NCBI GenBank assembly: GCA_026874595.1
Contig: CM049311.1
Span: 58,052,453-58,116,452 of the forward strand
Reading direction: 5' to 3'
Source of the DNA: Sipunculus nudus
Lineage: Eukaryota; Annelida; Sipuncula; Golfingiida; Sipunculidae
DNA length: 64,000 nt
Shown: piece after piece, positions 1 to 13,640 of the stretch
How positions within the stretch are numbered: the first letter of the stretch is position 1
Layout of the letters: the number at the start of each line of letters is the position of its first letter
Position numbers and translations under genes: made by a program
The notes under the pieces: model-generated
What the model was told of the DNA's origin: nothing
Database searches by the model: none
What the model saw: only the letters and a program-made list of their open reading frames with translations

Positions 1-565
1 TTGCTCATTTTGGTTTCTGTACCACAGGACAACATTAATCCTGTTTTATTGGGGTCTGTACCACAGAGCAGAAGTAATCTTGCACATTTTGGTTTCTGTA
101 CCACAGGACAACATTAATCCTGTTTATTTTGGTGTCTGTACCACAGAGCAGAAGTGATCTTGCTCATTTTGGTTTCTGTACCACAGGACAACATTAATCC
201 TGTTTATTTTGGTGTCTGTACCACAGAGCAGAAGTAATCTTGCTCATTTTGGTTTCTGTACCACAGGACAACATTAATCCTGTTTATTTTGGTGTCTGTA
301 CCACAAAGCAGAAGTAATCTTGCTCATTTTGGTTCCTGTACCACAGGACAACATTAATCCTGTTTATTTTGGTGTCTGTACCACAGAGCAGAAGTAATCT
401 TGCTCATTTTGGTTTCTGTACCACAGGACAACATTAATCCTGTTCATGTTGGTTTTTCTACCACAGAGCAGAAGGAATTCTGCTCATTTTTGTTTCTGTA
501 CCAGAAGACAGAAGTATAAATCCTGCTTATGTTGGTGTCTGTACCACAGCCGAAGTAATCCTGCT
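1..565. repeat. 40-bp minisatellite with 80-bp higher-order unit
   Basis: Tandem array cut by the left window edge. The basic unit is 40 bp. Two alternating variants, one carrying CCACAGGACAACATTAATCC and the other CCACAGAGCAGAAGTAATCT, make an exact 80-bp dimer; for example, the same phase recurs at 161 and 241. Copies become diverged after about 450 and fade near 565. Every unit contains a T-rich run followed by CTGTACCACAG. Confidence 0.93.
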
Positions 566-3500
566 AATGTTGTTTTTTTTCTTTGTGATTACTTCTCCAT
601 TCCAGTCCTCAAAGCAAAAGGAATGCATGAAGTGGATTCTGTACTAGGCTACAGATAAGTTTTGCCCGTAAGTGGAACATCCGTGTATGTGCAAAATACT
701 TTCAAGATTTGTTAAGTCATGTCGTGGGTGTGCAAAGCTTAGTGTGGTGGGGTGGGTCTCCCTCTGGAGTGGGGTTGGCAGAGAGAATATGGGGCCAAGA
801 GGTCTCAATCTGTGTGAGAGATGCTCCCCAGGAAGCCTGTCAAGCCTGATCACACTTGAATAGGTGTTCAGGGGCGCAGATGGTGCCATAACAGACGCCC
901 CTTTCTCTGCTGATCCTCCCCTCGATTGTCTACCGGTCCCATGTTGCCCCAACAGGTAGCTGGGTAGAGAGTAAGTGTGGACTGATGATACTGCGTTGTA
1001 CTGTGGTGTTGGATAACATGCTGAAAGCGGCTTTCTGTCCACGCACTCAGGTGGCGTATGGCTGGCACCACTCCACCAGCAGGGGCTCCTGATCAGGCAG
1101 ATGGATTTATTAACCCCTCAGTGAGATTCTGTAGATTCCTGTTATTCACCAAAAAAAAATTTGGTTAAATCAAAATGCTATTTTCAAATATGCTACAATT
1201 TTTGTTCAGTGAAGAAGTGCTCATGGTAGAATAATATGCAGAATAAGGGTAGAAATAAAGCATGCTCTGCACTTGTCCATAGAAAAGTTCAAAGTGAAAG
1301 CTTCACAATTCAGATGAATTATTATGGGTATTGGTGGGGAATCAAATCTCTCTCTATATATATATATTTTTTGCATGAAATTTCTTACAAATTCTTATGG
1401 TTTGAAAATAAGCACAACACTTAACTGAGATAAATTCATACTTTAAATATATCATGTAAAGGTTCATATATATATATAAGTTATGAAATATGTTCATACA
1501 GAGATAAATATAAATTTCTATTTTATATAAAAAATAAAAAAAAATGCTCATAAAACATAAAATTACAATAAAATATGTGACCAGTATTACAAACACAACA
1601 TGTATACAATACTAAACCTACAAAAAGACATCAGAATCGGAGGGTGAAGAAACATGAAGCCAGTGACAATTTTCTGAAATAAAATGAACAGTTCTTGAAA
1701 ATTCCCACATCAGATTTATTATCATCTTAATATCATACAAATCTGGAATGATTAGAAAAGTATGGAAAAGTGAATTGATTAATGAGAGGACATTTTTCCT
1801 GTAATTTTGTTTGATAAAAAATATATATATATTTATATATATACATGTTTAAATGGAACATAAATTGTAGCAAAGTCAGTTTATTGCCAGTGGGAATTGA
1901 ACCCATAACCTTCTGATTGTGGACATATATATATATATATATATATATATTTGAATCTGTCTCTATCTCTCAGTTACTTTCCTGATATATTATTACATAT
2001 ATGAATACTTGTTCCTGTTTTTAAATGTGCGGAAAATTACGGAAGTCTTCGCAACTTCCGTAAGTTTGAGTTAAAGGGAGTTATTGCTTTGAGCAAATGC
2101 AAACCAAAGACATATTCATGTAAGTACAAGGATTCACATAAGATCACATAAAACATAACCACAGTTCCCACTCTGTGTCGGAATTCTGTAACCAGAAGTA
2201 ATTTTTCTTATCTTGCCAAGTATACCATGTATAAATGTGGAGACCAGATGATTGGTCCCATCGCAAAGTTGTACAATAGTCACTATGCTATAGCTGTAAG
2301 TGTACTTAACAGGAAAAGTGTGATATTCCACCACAAAGCAGTGAAAATAGCAAGTACGACAATGTACCTGGCAAGCCTGCTATACGATTGGAATATGTGA
2401 CTTGAGATTTTGCTGTGTTCACATATCAGTTGGAGACTGATAGGCCAGTGGATGACACACAGATATATATGTATGTATGAATATGTATGTATGAATATAT
2501 ATCATAAGCTTGATGAAATGATAAACCTGAGCAGATGTTTGTCACAAGTCTGTGAATATGTTATATCACAGGCTTTTTACATCAGCATAGCCTAGACTAG
2601 CTAACATTCCAGCTTGTCAGTCATCTTGGATGATTGACAGCTAGCTCTGTGTGACTGACAAGAAAAAGCACAAAAGTGTTTGATTGACCTGTTTGATGTG
2701 TGTATTGCACAGTAAAGACCAAGTATTACATTGTATACAACGAGAAAAGAGGAAATTTGAAAATAAAATGTTTGTAAAATAAGTACAATTTCATATAATT
2801 TTTTGGGGGGTTAAATTGTACAATTTGTGGAGGGATATTGAGTGCACAAATATGCATATTAAAAGTATTTATGGTATATACCTAATAAAAGAGTGTGTTT
2901 ACAACTATTAGTTGAAGCTGGCTTGATACATAATTGGAATGTTTCATCATTAAAGTCATTTCATAAGAATTTAAGAGTATATTTCTCTGTGCAGTGATCA
3001 TTTGGATAAGTGGTAGAATATATTTTTTAATATCATTATGTCTGAGATAAACATCCTCCTGATTTATCAATGTGGTCCGATATATTATAAATAAAGTTAT
3101 AAATAATAATTAGGATGTTTCCATATTTTATGACCAAGCTATGAAGTACTTACCAGTATGCAGGTACACAAGACTGATTTCTAAATAGATACTGCCATTG
3201 GAGATTTAAATCAGTCATCCCTGAGACAAGTAAATATCATGTGAAAATCAGTATCACATCATTTTTATTCACTCTAGTAGTGTTTAAATATTTATTATTT
3301 TTAAAGTCTCAACATCAGTTAATATCAGTGTACAGAAAATGAGCTTTCTACATTTGAGATATTTTCATTAATTTATATTTTATTAAAAAAAGTACACCAA
3401 AGAAATCAAAAAGTCATGCCAAAGATTTTAATTAATCATAAATAAATACCAAAGTTTTATGAATTAAGTCAGAGTTGTATCTTAAAATGACACCAGAAAA

Positions 3501-4270
3501 AGAGATCCAATTTTATCAAACAGAGTGGCCTAAGGTAAGGTAAATAAATAAAATATATGTTTCATTTAACAAAATTACGAAATATTAAAATAGAATCACA
3601 GCAATGGCACAGGTATATGCTGATAGAAAAAGTCAAGTGCCCAGAATAGTATCAAATGAAGAAAAGCTGTTGGACACTGCAGTCTTCATGGATTTTATAC
3701 ATGAAATTTTCCACAAGACATTATTATATATTTATATATTCACAGATATTGAGCCACATATAGCAGTGACACCAGATGTTTAAAAAATATCCCATAAGGA
3801 TTTAAATGCTGTAACATAACACATTCACCCAGAAATAAATTAGACAGAGATACAGAAGGCGCCATATATTTTGTCCATGACTAACAGAATATTATGATTA
3901 GCATGACCAGCAGTCTAGAGAATGGAGACCCCAATATGGCCTGGTGCCAAATTGACATGTAAGAATGGAACCATGATAGTGTTAGCAATCCCTGGTGGCT
4001 TTATACATAGACTTTAGTATGGCTGAGAAGTGAAATTGTTGATTTATAGGATAGGGGACCACCATCATAAGAACATTTGCTTTCGGCAGCGAGTGTCTGT
4101 AATGAGTTTTGTATGCAACAGTGCAGTGCATTGTGGACTGTTAAGTATGCCATATATCAAAACACGCACCACCAGGTAAATAACCTATGACCCCTGGCCA
4201 TGGGTCAGTTCAGGCTCTTGAATCTATAATTTTTTTCCTAGTGGCTGAGCTGATATGGATTGAACATCAA

Positions 4271-4353
<83 letters not shown>

Positions 4354-5560
4354 AATTTATATTTATATATAGATCCTGATATCTTTGGATAGCATACTGC
4401 ATCAATAATAAAGGCATGAACAGTATACTTTATGTAGTGTAAACAGGAAATGTTGGCAGCATTCATGTTTTTGTTTATTACACAAGTTTTACTTTACATT
4501 TTCCCTAATTGTTTTGTTGTATCTGGCATAAAAATAAAATCATGATCTGATTGGGCTGAGAGAAAATTTTATGCTGAAGGAACCAAATAATTAATTTATA
4601 AATATTATTTGAATATTAACATAAAAGTTTATTCACAATTTTTTATTAAGTGAAAATGATACAAATCAGAACAAGAAGAAACAATATCCTCCAAATCAGG
4701 TAGAGTTTTTCTATCTGCAGCATGGCTGTGTAGTATTTAAATATCAGACAACATGAGTTGTAATTTTTCCAAAGAAAGTTTCCAAATCAAGTGAATATTA
4801 CATGCACACAAAATAATCTGTCCTATTACAGTATTCTTAATAAATTAAAAAAAATTAATGCAGTTAAATGCTGATAAATAGAAGCATCTCAAAGTACATA
4901 ACCACATTTATTAGCAATGACACGTGATATGCCAGTCATAGAGTGGCACTGCTAGAATCATTCTCCAATCCATGCCCTAATCACACATTGCATTTTCATT
5001 CAGATCTTGACCAAAAACTATTCATCTGATTATTAAAGAGGTAAAAAGTAAAATAAAAAAAAAAACAAAAAAAAAACAAGCAAGCACTCTTTCATGTTTA
5101 GATCATTTAAAATTTTATTTCTTCATCAGATACTTTAAATATCAATTATTTGTTACCATTCCATGAAAATAAAAATATTGATACTATATCATGTATTGTA
5201 TCAACTTTACTTGCCTCATCATGGTTCTTATTTACAGATACAAAATTTCACAAATGATTATGTAAATTCAGGAAAGAACATTTTGATTTCAACATGCTGT
5301 TATATTTATTTTTAAAAAAAACTTGTGTCATAAACTGTTTTAATTTGAAGATTATAATTTTGCTGTATCAGTTGATGTCTTTGGGAGTAAATATGCTGTT
5401 TTAACCCTTTGGGTATTTTAGTTATGGAAATAATGGTTATATTTATCCACTTAAGTGTGTTTCTATGACGGAGACCCAGCTCACTTTACCAGAAACTGCT
5501 TCAAAATAATAAAAGATCTTTCAGTTCTCTTTCAATAAGTACCGAGAGACCATACACAAT
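566..5560. other. Non-coding AT-rich stretch upstream of the AHR exons
   Basis: No exon recognised. Contents: a GC-richer block at about 640-1110 that is open on both strands but resembles no protein I know; (TA)n tracts near 1925-1950 and 4273-4344; a perfect 10-bp inverted repeat at 2037-2063; and an 11-bp inverted repeat at 2613-2662. Given the missing AHR bHLH exon, this may be AHR 5' intron or intergenic DNA; the sequence does not decide between them. Confidence 0.6.
4273..4344. repeat. (TA)n microsatellite
   Basis: About 36 uninterrupted TA dinucleotides, followed by degenerate TTTATATA. The reverse-strand open frame of Tyr-Ile repeats here is a product of the microsatellite. Confidence 0.95.
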
Positions 5561-6070
5561 GTTGACTTCCCCTCCTGATTTTCACACTGCCCAATTAACC
5601 AAAGTAACAGACAAAACTGTCAATATTTTCTTTGGAAATCTCAGGTCTAATCTTCCGCCACAGAAGCCAATGCGGCCAGATAATTAAAACAGCTTTAATT
5701 ATTAAAGGCCAGACAATTCCGGGGATGAGGCATGCCATTGATTGTTTGAAGGCAGTAGCCCGTATTTTCCAACATAAGTGGCGCTCTGGGAGCGAGTCCT
5801 GCCGGCCAGGCCCCTCATAGCCCCCTCTGTGTGCCAAGTTGTCAGTCAGGCGCACCACAGTGATAAAAATTGGCCACAACAAGGCCAGATTTACCAGGCC
5901 GCTAAAATATCTGCGTTGTTATTACGGCTTATTTTGCCGTCAACGGATTGACTCGGCTTGGTGGGGCTCATTTGGGCTTTGACTGAACCAGCTGTTAAAT
6001 TAATATTGCTGCTTCAAGTGCTGCCTCGGATGCTCTGAGCAGGCACAGGAATGGCTCTTTGAAGAAAATG
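5560..6070. promoter_or_regulatory. GC-richer island, candidate regulatory element
   Basis: A block with clearly more balanced base composition and no simple repeats, inside AT-rich DNA. It is open on both strands for about 60-95 codons without resemblance to a known protein, which fits constrained non-coding DNA. It contains homeodomain-type TAATTA/TTAATTA sites (near 5680-5705) and an E-box CAGCTG near 5990. The regulatory role is inferred from composition only; no alignment was possible. Confidence 0.3.
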
Positions 6071-6387
6071 TCTCATTCAGCACTAACCCTGGCAGCAACC
6101 TTTAACAAAATATGCTGTCATATATATACCTTAAAGTGTACTTTTATCCTTGTGGATATTCTGTTTGTAGTTGAAAGGCTAACTAGATGAAGGCTTTCAT
6201 GCAAATTTTATCCAAAGCAAAAGGCACTGACTGTGTTTTAAATACATAAATGGAAAATAAGGTTTCTAGGGTAAAAAGAGAAGTGTCTTTGTTGTAGGAC
6301 AAAATACTCAAACAAATACAGGTAATGCACTGTAGATAAAATATATACAATGTATATATAAAACTTGTTTTTATGAAAATTTGTCGG

Positions 6388-6695
6388 TATAAATTTTTTT
6401 GGTTTGGGTAAAGTTGTTGCTTTGGTATATAATTATTTAAATTTGATTGATTTGTTATACATCAAAATTATTTGATTAATTTTTTATACATCATTAAGTT
6501 ATAACATCATTCTGTGATACCATTAGCATTTAACAGTATTTGGTGTATATAAATTTTTTTGGGTTGGGGTAAAGTTGTTGCTTTTGTATATAATAATTTC
6601 AATTTGATTAATTTGTTATACATCAAAAATATTTGATTCATTTTTTTATATATCAGATGTGCCATTAGCATTTACTGGTATTTCAGTTAACATTT
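6388..6695. repeat. Imperfect tandem duplication, period about 161 bp
   Basis: The phrase AAAGTTGTTGCTT occurs at 6410 and again at 6571, and the surrounding text (TATAAATTTTTTTGG, TTGTTATACATCAAAA, CCATTAGCATTTA) repeats in the same order with scattered substitutions and one deletion near the end of copy two. Confidence 0.85.
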
Positions 6696-6989
6696 ATCAT
6701 ATATTTTTATTATACAGTGTATTGATTCTGTAATATACACTTGCCTGTAGTTTTAAGGCATCTTTTTTAAGTTGCCTCAAAATGTCTTTAACTAGAATGT
6801 ATTTTACTTCTCTGGAACAGCCATTGGGTATCATTAAATTATTGAATTGAATATATAAACAGTGAAATTAGAAAAAAAAAGTCTGACACACTGGTGCAAC
6901 TGTTAAGCCAGGAAATAACCCAACTGGCTGCACAGATGTGCAATTGCGAATTGGACAAACCACATGATTTTTGGGGTACACTGAATCAA

Positions 6990-7560
6990 GCGACTTTGAG
7001 TTTATAGGAAGGCACTCCGGAGATAATAGGAAGAGGGAAGATGGAAGGCAAGGAGAGTCTGGGTAAAAGGTGTCAATCAGATGAACAGGAAGGTTCTGCC
7101 TCCTGCTTATTTACAGTTTCTATTTCCCTTGATTCCTGATCTGAAGGTTTTTTTGGGAGCCTTTGTCTGCAGGCGGTCGGCTTGATAAGCTGTGACCTAT
7201 AGCAAAGCTAGCTAGGAGGATTCTTCAGCGTTCACATTGGCAGGTGTTAGAAAATAATCAGGAGGAGCTAATGTTCCCTGTGGTTTTGCCATTTCATCTC
7301 ACCCGCCCCTGATGCAACTGTATCCCAGGAAGGTCTGCCGCATCGGGCCCTCCTAGTCATGCAATGGGATATGGTGGCGATCATCCAAGGGCCCGGCCAA
7401 TTTAACGTCATGCTTGCAAACAAAGATTAAAGATGATGGTCCCATTACACAGGTCGCCTAATTTGCATATTGGCCACAGCATCTTGGAGAACACTGTAGA
7501 CTTGAATACTCCTGTGATTAATCTTATCACAGGGGTATTTCATGTTACTGGTTTGGAGTT
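6990..7560. promoter_or_regulatory. GC-richer island, candidate regulatory element
   Basis: Balanced composition with no exon recognised. It carries a POU octamer-type site ATTTGCAT at 7461-7468. Single octamers are expected by chance at this scale, so the site alone is not evidence of function. The call rests on contrast with the flanking AT-rich DNA. Confidence 0.28.
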
Positions 7561-10289
7561 ATCATGAAAAGTCATTTAGTTTTAATCTTATATACAGGTT
7601 TTTTGTGGAGTCTGTGTCCAACTGGGGCCTTAGTGACACTTGGTCTGTCAGTCTTGATACAAAGTTTCCAACAAGTCTTTGATAACGGCAAGGTTTTCAT
7701 GAAATTATATAAAACATTATTTCTTTATTGCTACTGTCAAAACACTTTGATCTGGTGTTTTTCATTATAATTGCTTGCATAATGCAAAATTTATTTTTGT
7801 TAACATTTATTCAAATTGAATACTTCCACAGGCAAATGAACCATCAGTATTTGATTCTTTCTCTCCTGTAGTGCCAATTTGTTTAATTATTTTGCCCCAT
7901 TTTTCTTTTGTGATAATGGTGCTGGATTTTAAGTTCGCTGCAGTTTTTGGACCTCTCATTAATACAGGTAATTGTGGAGACTTGGTACCTTTTTAAACTT
8001 GTATGGAATAACAGTGTCAGCCTGCCTGCCATAATGCATACTTTAATGTTGGTCATATTTTCTTTCAAATTTTATTCAATAAAGAAAGTATTTTCATTAT
8101 TTTGCTGAGTTCTGAATTTCCATAATTGTTTTTGTAGCATAACATTTTTTTATCAAAATTAATTACATTGTAAGACATAACATTATAAGACTTGTATTTT
8201 AAGCTTAAAGATAGTTTCCTCCAAAATATCAAATTCATAGCTCTGTAAAAACAATAGGATAATAGTTTTACAAACACATTAAATCTCCTAGCAGTATAAG
8301 TCACTTTGGATGATGAAGAATTAGTTTTACTTGAGGGTCCCTGGGGACAAGGATAGGGGGTTATGCCTCTTTTATTGAACTGTGTTTTGGGACACAAGCT
8401 ACAAACCACCATGTCAGCCAGGGTGTGAAATATGTGATTGTCACATGACAATGCTAACAAGGTACAGGCACCCCCCCCCCCCCCCTTCGCAATACAAATG
8501 ACATTGCATGCTTACCCCCAATCAAGCTCGTGCCTATTTCAGCTCTGCAGAAAGCTACCCAACTCATGGGTCCCTGTTTACATTGTGGCTTGTGGGAGAG
8601 CCCTTGTATGAACAGTAACCCTGGTGAGTCTCAACCGGATAAATCACACTTCTCGTAATTATAAAATGAAAGATAGCTCTATTCTCGGTAATGAGACGGC
8701 ATCATTTCCACAGATATCATTAAAGTATCAATGTTACAGGGCATGTCTTACTCAAACTCTGTCTGAACAATCAATGTAATTGTGGTTTGTTAATTAGTAT
8801 ATGCACAGTGCTTGTGGTACACTGGAATTATTATACAAGTTGGAATGTGTAATTTACTTATTTAGGTTAATTACTGACTTGTGACTACTGACCTGCAGTT
8901 TGTAGTCTGTTTCACCTGTATCGTCAAACCATTTGGGTTAAGTTATACACACAAAACAAATAAACCTAATCCTTTTAGTGTAATAGGTCCTGAGGTACCC
9001 ACATAGATAGAAAATATTTATGAAAGATTTCAATGTTACTTAACAATTAAAAGAAAGCAACAAAAATAAATAAATTTTCACATATTTGCAGAAATAACTC
9101 TTTACTCACCAATAAAAATAAAAGACTCTAATAATTTGCATGCCGAATAAAGATATATATTGGTGTATGTTTTATCATCACATCCAACATGTTGCTTTAT
9201 AGGTTTATATTGATATTGTGTATGTGTGTGTATATATATATTTATATATATATATATATATATATAATATGTAATGTGTGAATTTTAAACATTATTTATA
9301 TATGATTTCCTGAAATTAAATCAGCATGTCTTCATATGAGTAATTAACCAATTTTTTTCTGATGGAAAGTTAGATATGGGCAGTTTACAAATTAAATGTG
9401 TATGATTTTCACAGTTTAGCAAACTTTTTTACTGAAATAGATATTTTAAACCTTTACACCTGAACCTAACAGAAAAAATCACATTTTGACAATATTGCCC
9501 TTGAAAAAATTTTAGCAATGAAAGAATCACATGAATAATGACATTTTTCCTAGCTAAGATGTTTGCATAAATTTCCAGATTTTTTTGCCTTTATGTATTA
9601 ATCTATAAAAACATGATCTGTATCAGATGAGATTTTGACTAAACTCCTTCAGATAAATGGTTATTGTTTGTAATAAAGTTGAATCAACTTAGAAACTTGC
9701 AATAATACTGGTAACATTAAGAATATTTCAGAAGTTTTTTTCCTTAGTATACATTTTATTAATTGAGGAGTTAAGTTACAGGAAATTGATAAAAATGATA
9801 AAATTCAGTGATGAAGTGATTGGATGAAATGATCAGGACAAAGCTCAAATTGTAAGCTGGGAAGACTTTTCAGTTTGCACAGGTAATCTAATCAGAAAAT
9901 TATATTTACTTTTAACAAATTTTATACTGAATACAATTAAGCCATCATTCCATGTGTACATGGAGAATAGCAATTTCATTGCAGTATTTTAATCTTGGAT
10001 TATAATGAAGTAGAAATGAGATGCTGAACCTACTAGTTTATTTTTTTCCCCTTTGTTGCTTTATTGTTATGTTATTGCAGAGGACAAAATAAGGAACAAT
10101 TTTAAAGTATGAAGTATTTTATGTCAGTTACTTCTATGCTGTTTTTAATGGAATTAATAGCTGAAGAAATAAGTACCTTGTCAGTCTTTTTTTGTATTAT
10201 TACCATTAAGAGGGAATGTTTTTCGGGAAATTATTTTGCCCAGATACAATATTTTGATCCCTGCTTCTTTTCAGCATGTCTGACAATAC
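7561..10289. other. Non-coding stretch
   Basis: No exon recognised. It holds a run of 15 C at 8471-8485, a moderately GC-richer patch at 8290-8650, and a TG/TA microsatellite at about 9222-9266. The rest is AT-rich and featureless to my reading. Confidence 0.6.
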
Positions 10290-10960
10290 ATCATCCCTGA
10301 CGCTGGTAAAACCTTTTTTTTTCGCTCTCTAATATTAATTATTAGTGTGTCTGTTTTAATCACAAAAGCCATGTTGCTATTGGTTAATTTGCAGCTGAGA
10401 TGTTTTGATTATATTCAGACGAGTCTTTATGGTCGCGGCCAGGTGAGATACCTCACCTGAGCTCTGTATCCACTCTCTGTAATCAGTTCATCCGCCGCAA
10501 AGTGCAGACTTAATTTGCTTTCTTCAGCTGAGCCTCAGCATTGATGAATCGGATGAATTTGCGGTCGGCAGACTCGTGGGTTTGATAATGTCTGCTCCTG
10601 CATAATGGGAATATAGGGCAATAAATAACTATTATCTTTTCCTGAGAAACAGGGACTGTGGACGAGGCTGGGATCAATTCCCGGCACCCAGTCCGATATG
10701 CTATGAGGGGGCTATATATCTACGGCCTACCATCTATTGTTGTGACCCGTGCTCAGTGCAGTGGCTGGTCGTCGCGCTTCCGGGCCGTATTCAAGCGCCA
10801 GTAGTTGGAATTAAAGTGTGGCGGAAGGGACTAACTTTAAATCTGCTTTGCCATGTGCTTGGCTTATCCTGGGTTGTCATGTATGGACCCTTTGTGGCAC
10901 AATCAAACTTAATAAACACTGGTAATGCTATTGTGGAACCAAAATGATTAAATGAGCAAC
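10290..10960. promoter_or_regulatory. GC-richer island, candidate regulatory element
   Basis: Begins with a TAATATTAATTATTA homeodomain-type palindrome (about 10331-10345). It contains a perfect inverted repeat AGGTGAG-ATAC-CTCACCT at 10441-10458, whose halves match T-box and E-box/ZEB-type cores. No coding exon is recognisable. Function is inferred from composition and motif density only. Confidence 0.3.
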
Positions 10961-11138
10961 ATGGATTTCCAATCAGCGGTTACAGAGGCTCAGAGATTCT
11001 GATCTGCATAACAACATGTGGTAAATTATCTCACCATGTACCCATCCCCTTCAAATCTACTGTCACTGCTACCTGACTTGTCTGACCTCGGATTCATTTG
11101 TGTACCTTGGTTCAGTCACATCTAATTAGTGTATATAT

Positions 11139-11184
<46 letters not shown>

Positions 11185-12879
11185 CTGTGGCATTTGCTTT
11201 TTAACATAATATTTATCATCAACTTGATATAGCTTGGGATTGTATTTTATGTAATATGCATGTGTTAATATTGACAATATTGTACAGGTATGCAAACTTT
11301 AATAAGACACCACTGCTCTCTGTATGTCTATGTACTTGTAAAATTTCATTTATGAGTACATAAAAAATAAATCAAGTTTGAGATCTCTGATTGAAAAATT
11401 ATATAGCAGGGAAGTCATTATATGAAGAAGTCTACTGCAGTTCTTGTGCCTGTGAAGAAAATAATGTCTTCATTTGTGTACCAAGAAATAATTTTATTTG
11501 ATATATCCCTAGTTTGAGTATTAGTATTAATTTGATAAATACAAAGCATGGTCATACACAAAAAAATATAAAAATTGATTTGAATAATCATGAAACTAAG
11601 TAAATGTGTCTTTCAGCTGAATAATAAATATTAATATTTACTCATATATGTAACATTGTACATAAACTTGATTAACACTAGAATTTAATGTCTCTGTCTT
11701 TTAGAATTATATAATTTTAATTTATTAATTTTTCATCCACATTTAATGGAGTATGCATACAATTTTTTTATAGTTAAAGTTTTTAAAAAATGATTAAGTA
11801 ATTCTTAAAATTATATGATGATATGGTGGGCATGAGTTCATCAAGATTTAGTGTTTGTGGTGACTTTCAGTTTTATCATAATGTATTAAAAATGTTCCTT
11901 TTTTTTTACATCATATTTATGCCTTGTATTCCTGTTAAGTACTACCAAGGCAGGTCATAAAAAAATTATATAGGTAGTAAAAAAGTTTTAGGCCTGTAGA
12001 GGAATAATTAATACTCAAAATATGTATGGTTGCTTTAAAAAATGTGGAATATAAGAACTATTTAACAGAACAGCTATTTAAAAAAAGGGTGGAGATGTAT
12101 GAATACAACTGAAACAATAGAATATACTTGAACATAGTTTATACAGTGGTAATAATGAAAATGTGTTTGACTAACACTCTACTGCAAAATATATAACAAT
12201 ATATCACAAAATGTGTACTCTATCTCTCTCCCTCTCCACTCATACATTTGTATTAAGAAGTTTAGTTCAGTAATTTGTTCTTTGTAAATCACATTATAAC
12301 AGGTCACATGAATTAATATTTGCATCCTGGACTAAGTTTACTGCACATACATACACGCATAAATATGCAGAGAGCAAAGCTATTTGATTTAATTATTTAT
12401 TTATTTGTTGGTTCACATAAAAAATATGACACCCTGATATATGTGTTAATTTTTAAGGAAGAAGAGTTGAAACTATGTATTTTTTGTTTTACAGAATATG
12501 TCCATAGAGAATATTAATATGTTACTCTTGTTTATTGCATTAAGAGAAAAATAAAATTGTAAAAGAAGGGGAGAATATTTCACTGGCTTGATGATTAAGG
12601 AACAACACTATACCCTTATATATGAACAATTAATAATCAGTGATAAATGGGGCAGAAATTGTAATCCAAAGTAAATAAATATAGCCTGACAATGAAATGA
12701 CACCCATGTGTAATCAATGATAAAAAATGGGCTGCCATGTACATGGGCTGACCCGAGATCTATTGTGCAGCATATATGTTTACTATAGCCAGCCATGTCA
12801 ATATTAGAATAAGCATGGCATGATGTATGACTTTCTTGGCATGGAGACAAAGAGGCAGGAATTATGGACCAATAAAGCA
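10961..12879. other. Non-coding stretch with a TA microsatellite
   Basis: No exon recognised. A (TA)n tract with one interruption lies at about 11131-11184. The remainder is AT-rich. Confidence 0.6.
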
Positions 12880-13640
12880 CAGCCAATTGTAACGGCCATG
12901 GGAATACGTATAATGTATCATTGGAAGTCTCCCTCTCACCCCTTACCCTGTAATTTCAAGTGATGATTATCTCGGCACCCTGCCATAATAACACAGTCAG
13001 TTCCTAACCTCCAACTGTGATTCTGCCCGGTCGTACCCCTGCGCTCCGATCCACCGGGTGTCACAATGAGATATAATTATACCTTAGAGATACAGGCGGC
13101 CGCAATTTTTTTCTCACTTCAGCAGTAAACATTTTGCAAATGTTCCTTTTGAATATTTGTACTTAAAAGCTGAGAGGCCCGCATTTTCTTGAAGGATGGG
13201 ACAGTTCGCAAGTGGTGCAGATATATGGCCAGAGAAGGCGCTCTGCGGGAACATATCTCCTCATCCATAAATCTCTTTAATGTGTGTAATGGGTGCAGCT
13301 AGTTGTTCCCAAATGATGACACAATAATTACGATTGGTAAACCCCCAGTGGGTAATTACAAGAGCCTTGATTAAGATCATTAGTATTGGCCAAAGTGACA
13401 GGTATGGGCCAAACCTGGTCATTTGGTCGCTGGCGCCTGCCTTCAGTTATCCTCTCAGGCTATTCGCCCTATTCTGGAGTCACCTCAAGTATTAACTTTG
13501 TGGCATCCTGTCCCTAAAGCTCTGTTAACCCACCACCTGTCACCCCGTAAACCCGCTCACAAACCCCATCTTTGTGGACGTAGAAAAACCGCATCTTGAT
13601 GGTGCTTGTAATATTTGATAAACCTTAGTGGACTGGATCC
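12880..13640. promoter_or_regulatory. GC-richer island, candidate regulatory element
   Basis: About 760 bp of balanced composition, including GCGGCCGC at about 13097-13104, flanked on both sides by AT-rich DNA. No long open frame and no recognisable exon. It could be a conserved non-coding element of the AHR locus; this is an inference. Confidence 0.3.

Noticed and set aside
4224-4466. Tyr-Ile repeat frames at (TA)n tracts (also 16066, 31614, 38434, 45498)
   Set aside because: Translations of microsatellites.
5595-5882. 95-codon minus-strand frame and its 62-codon plus-strand partner
   Set aside because: No recognisable domain, no splice sites and both strands open, which fits a compositional effect in a candidate regulatory block.
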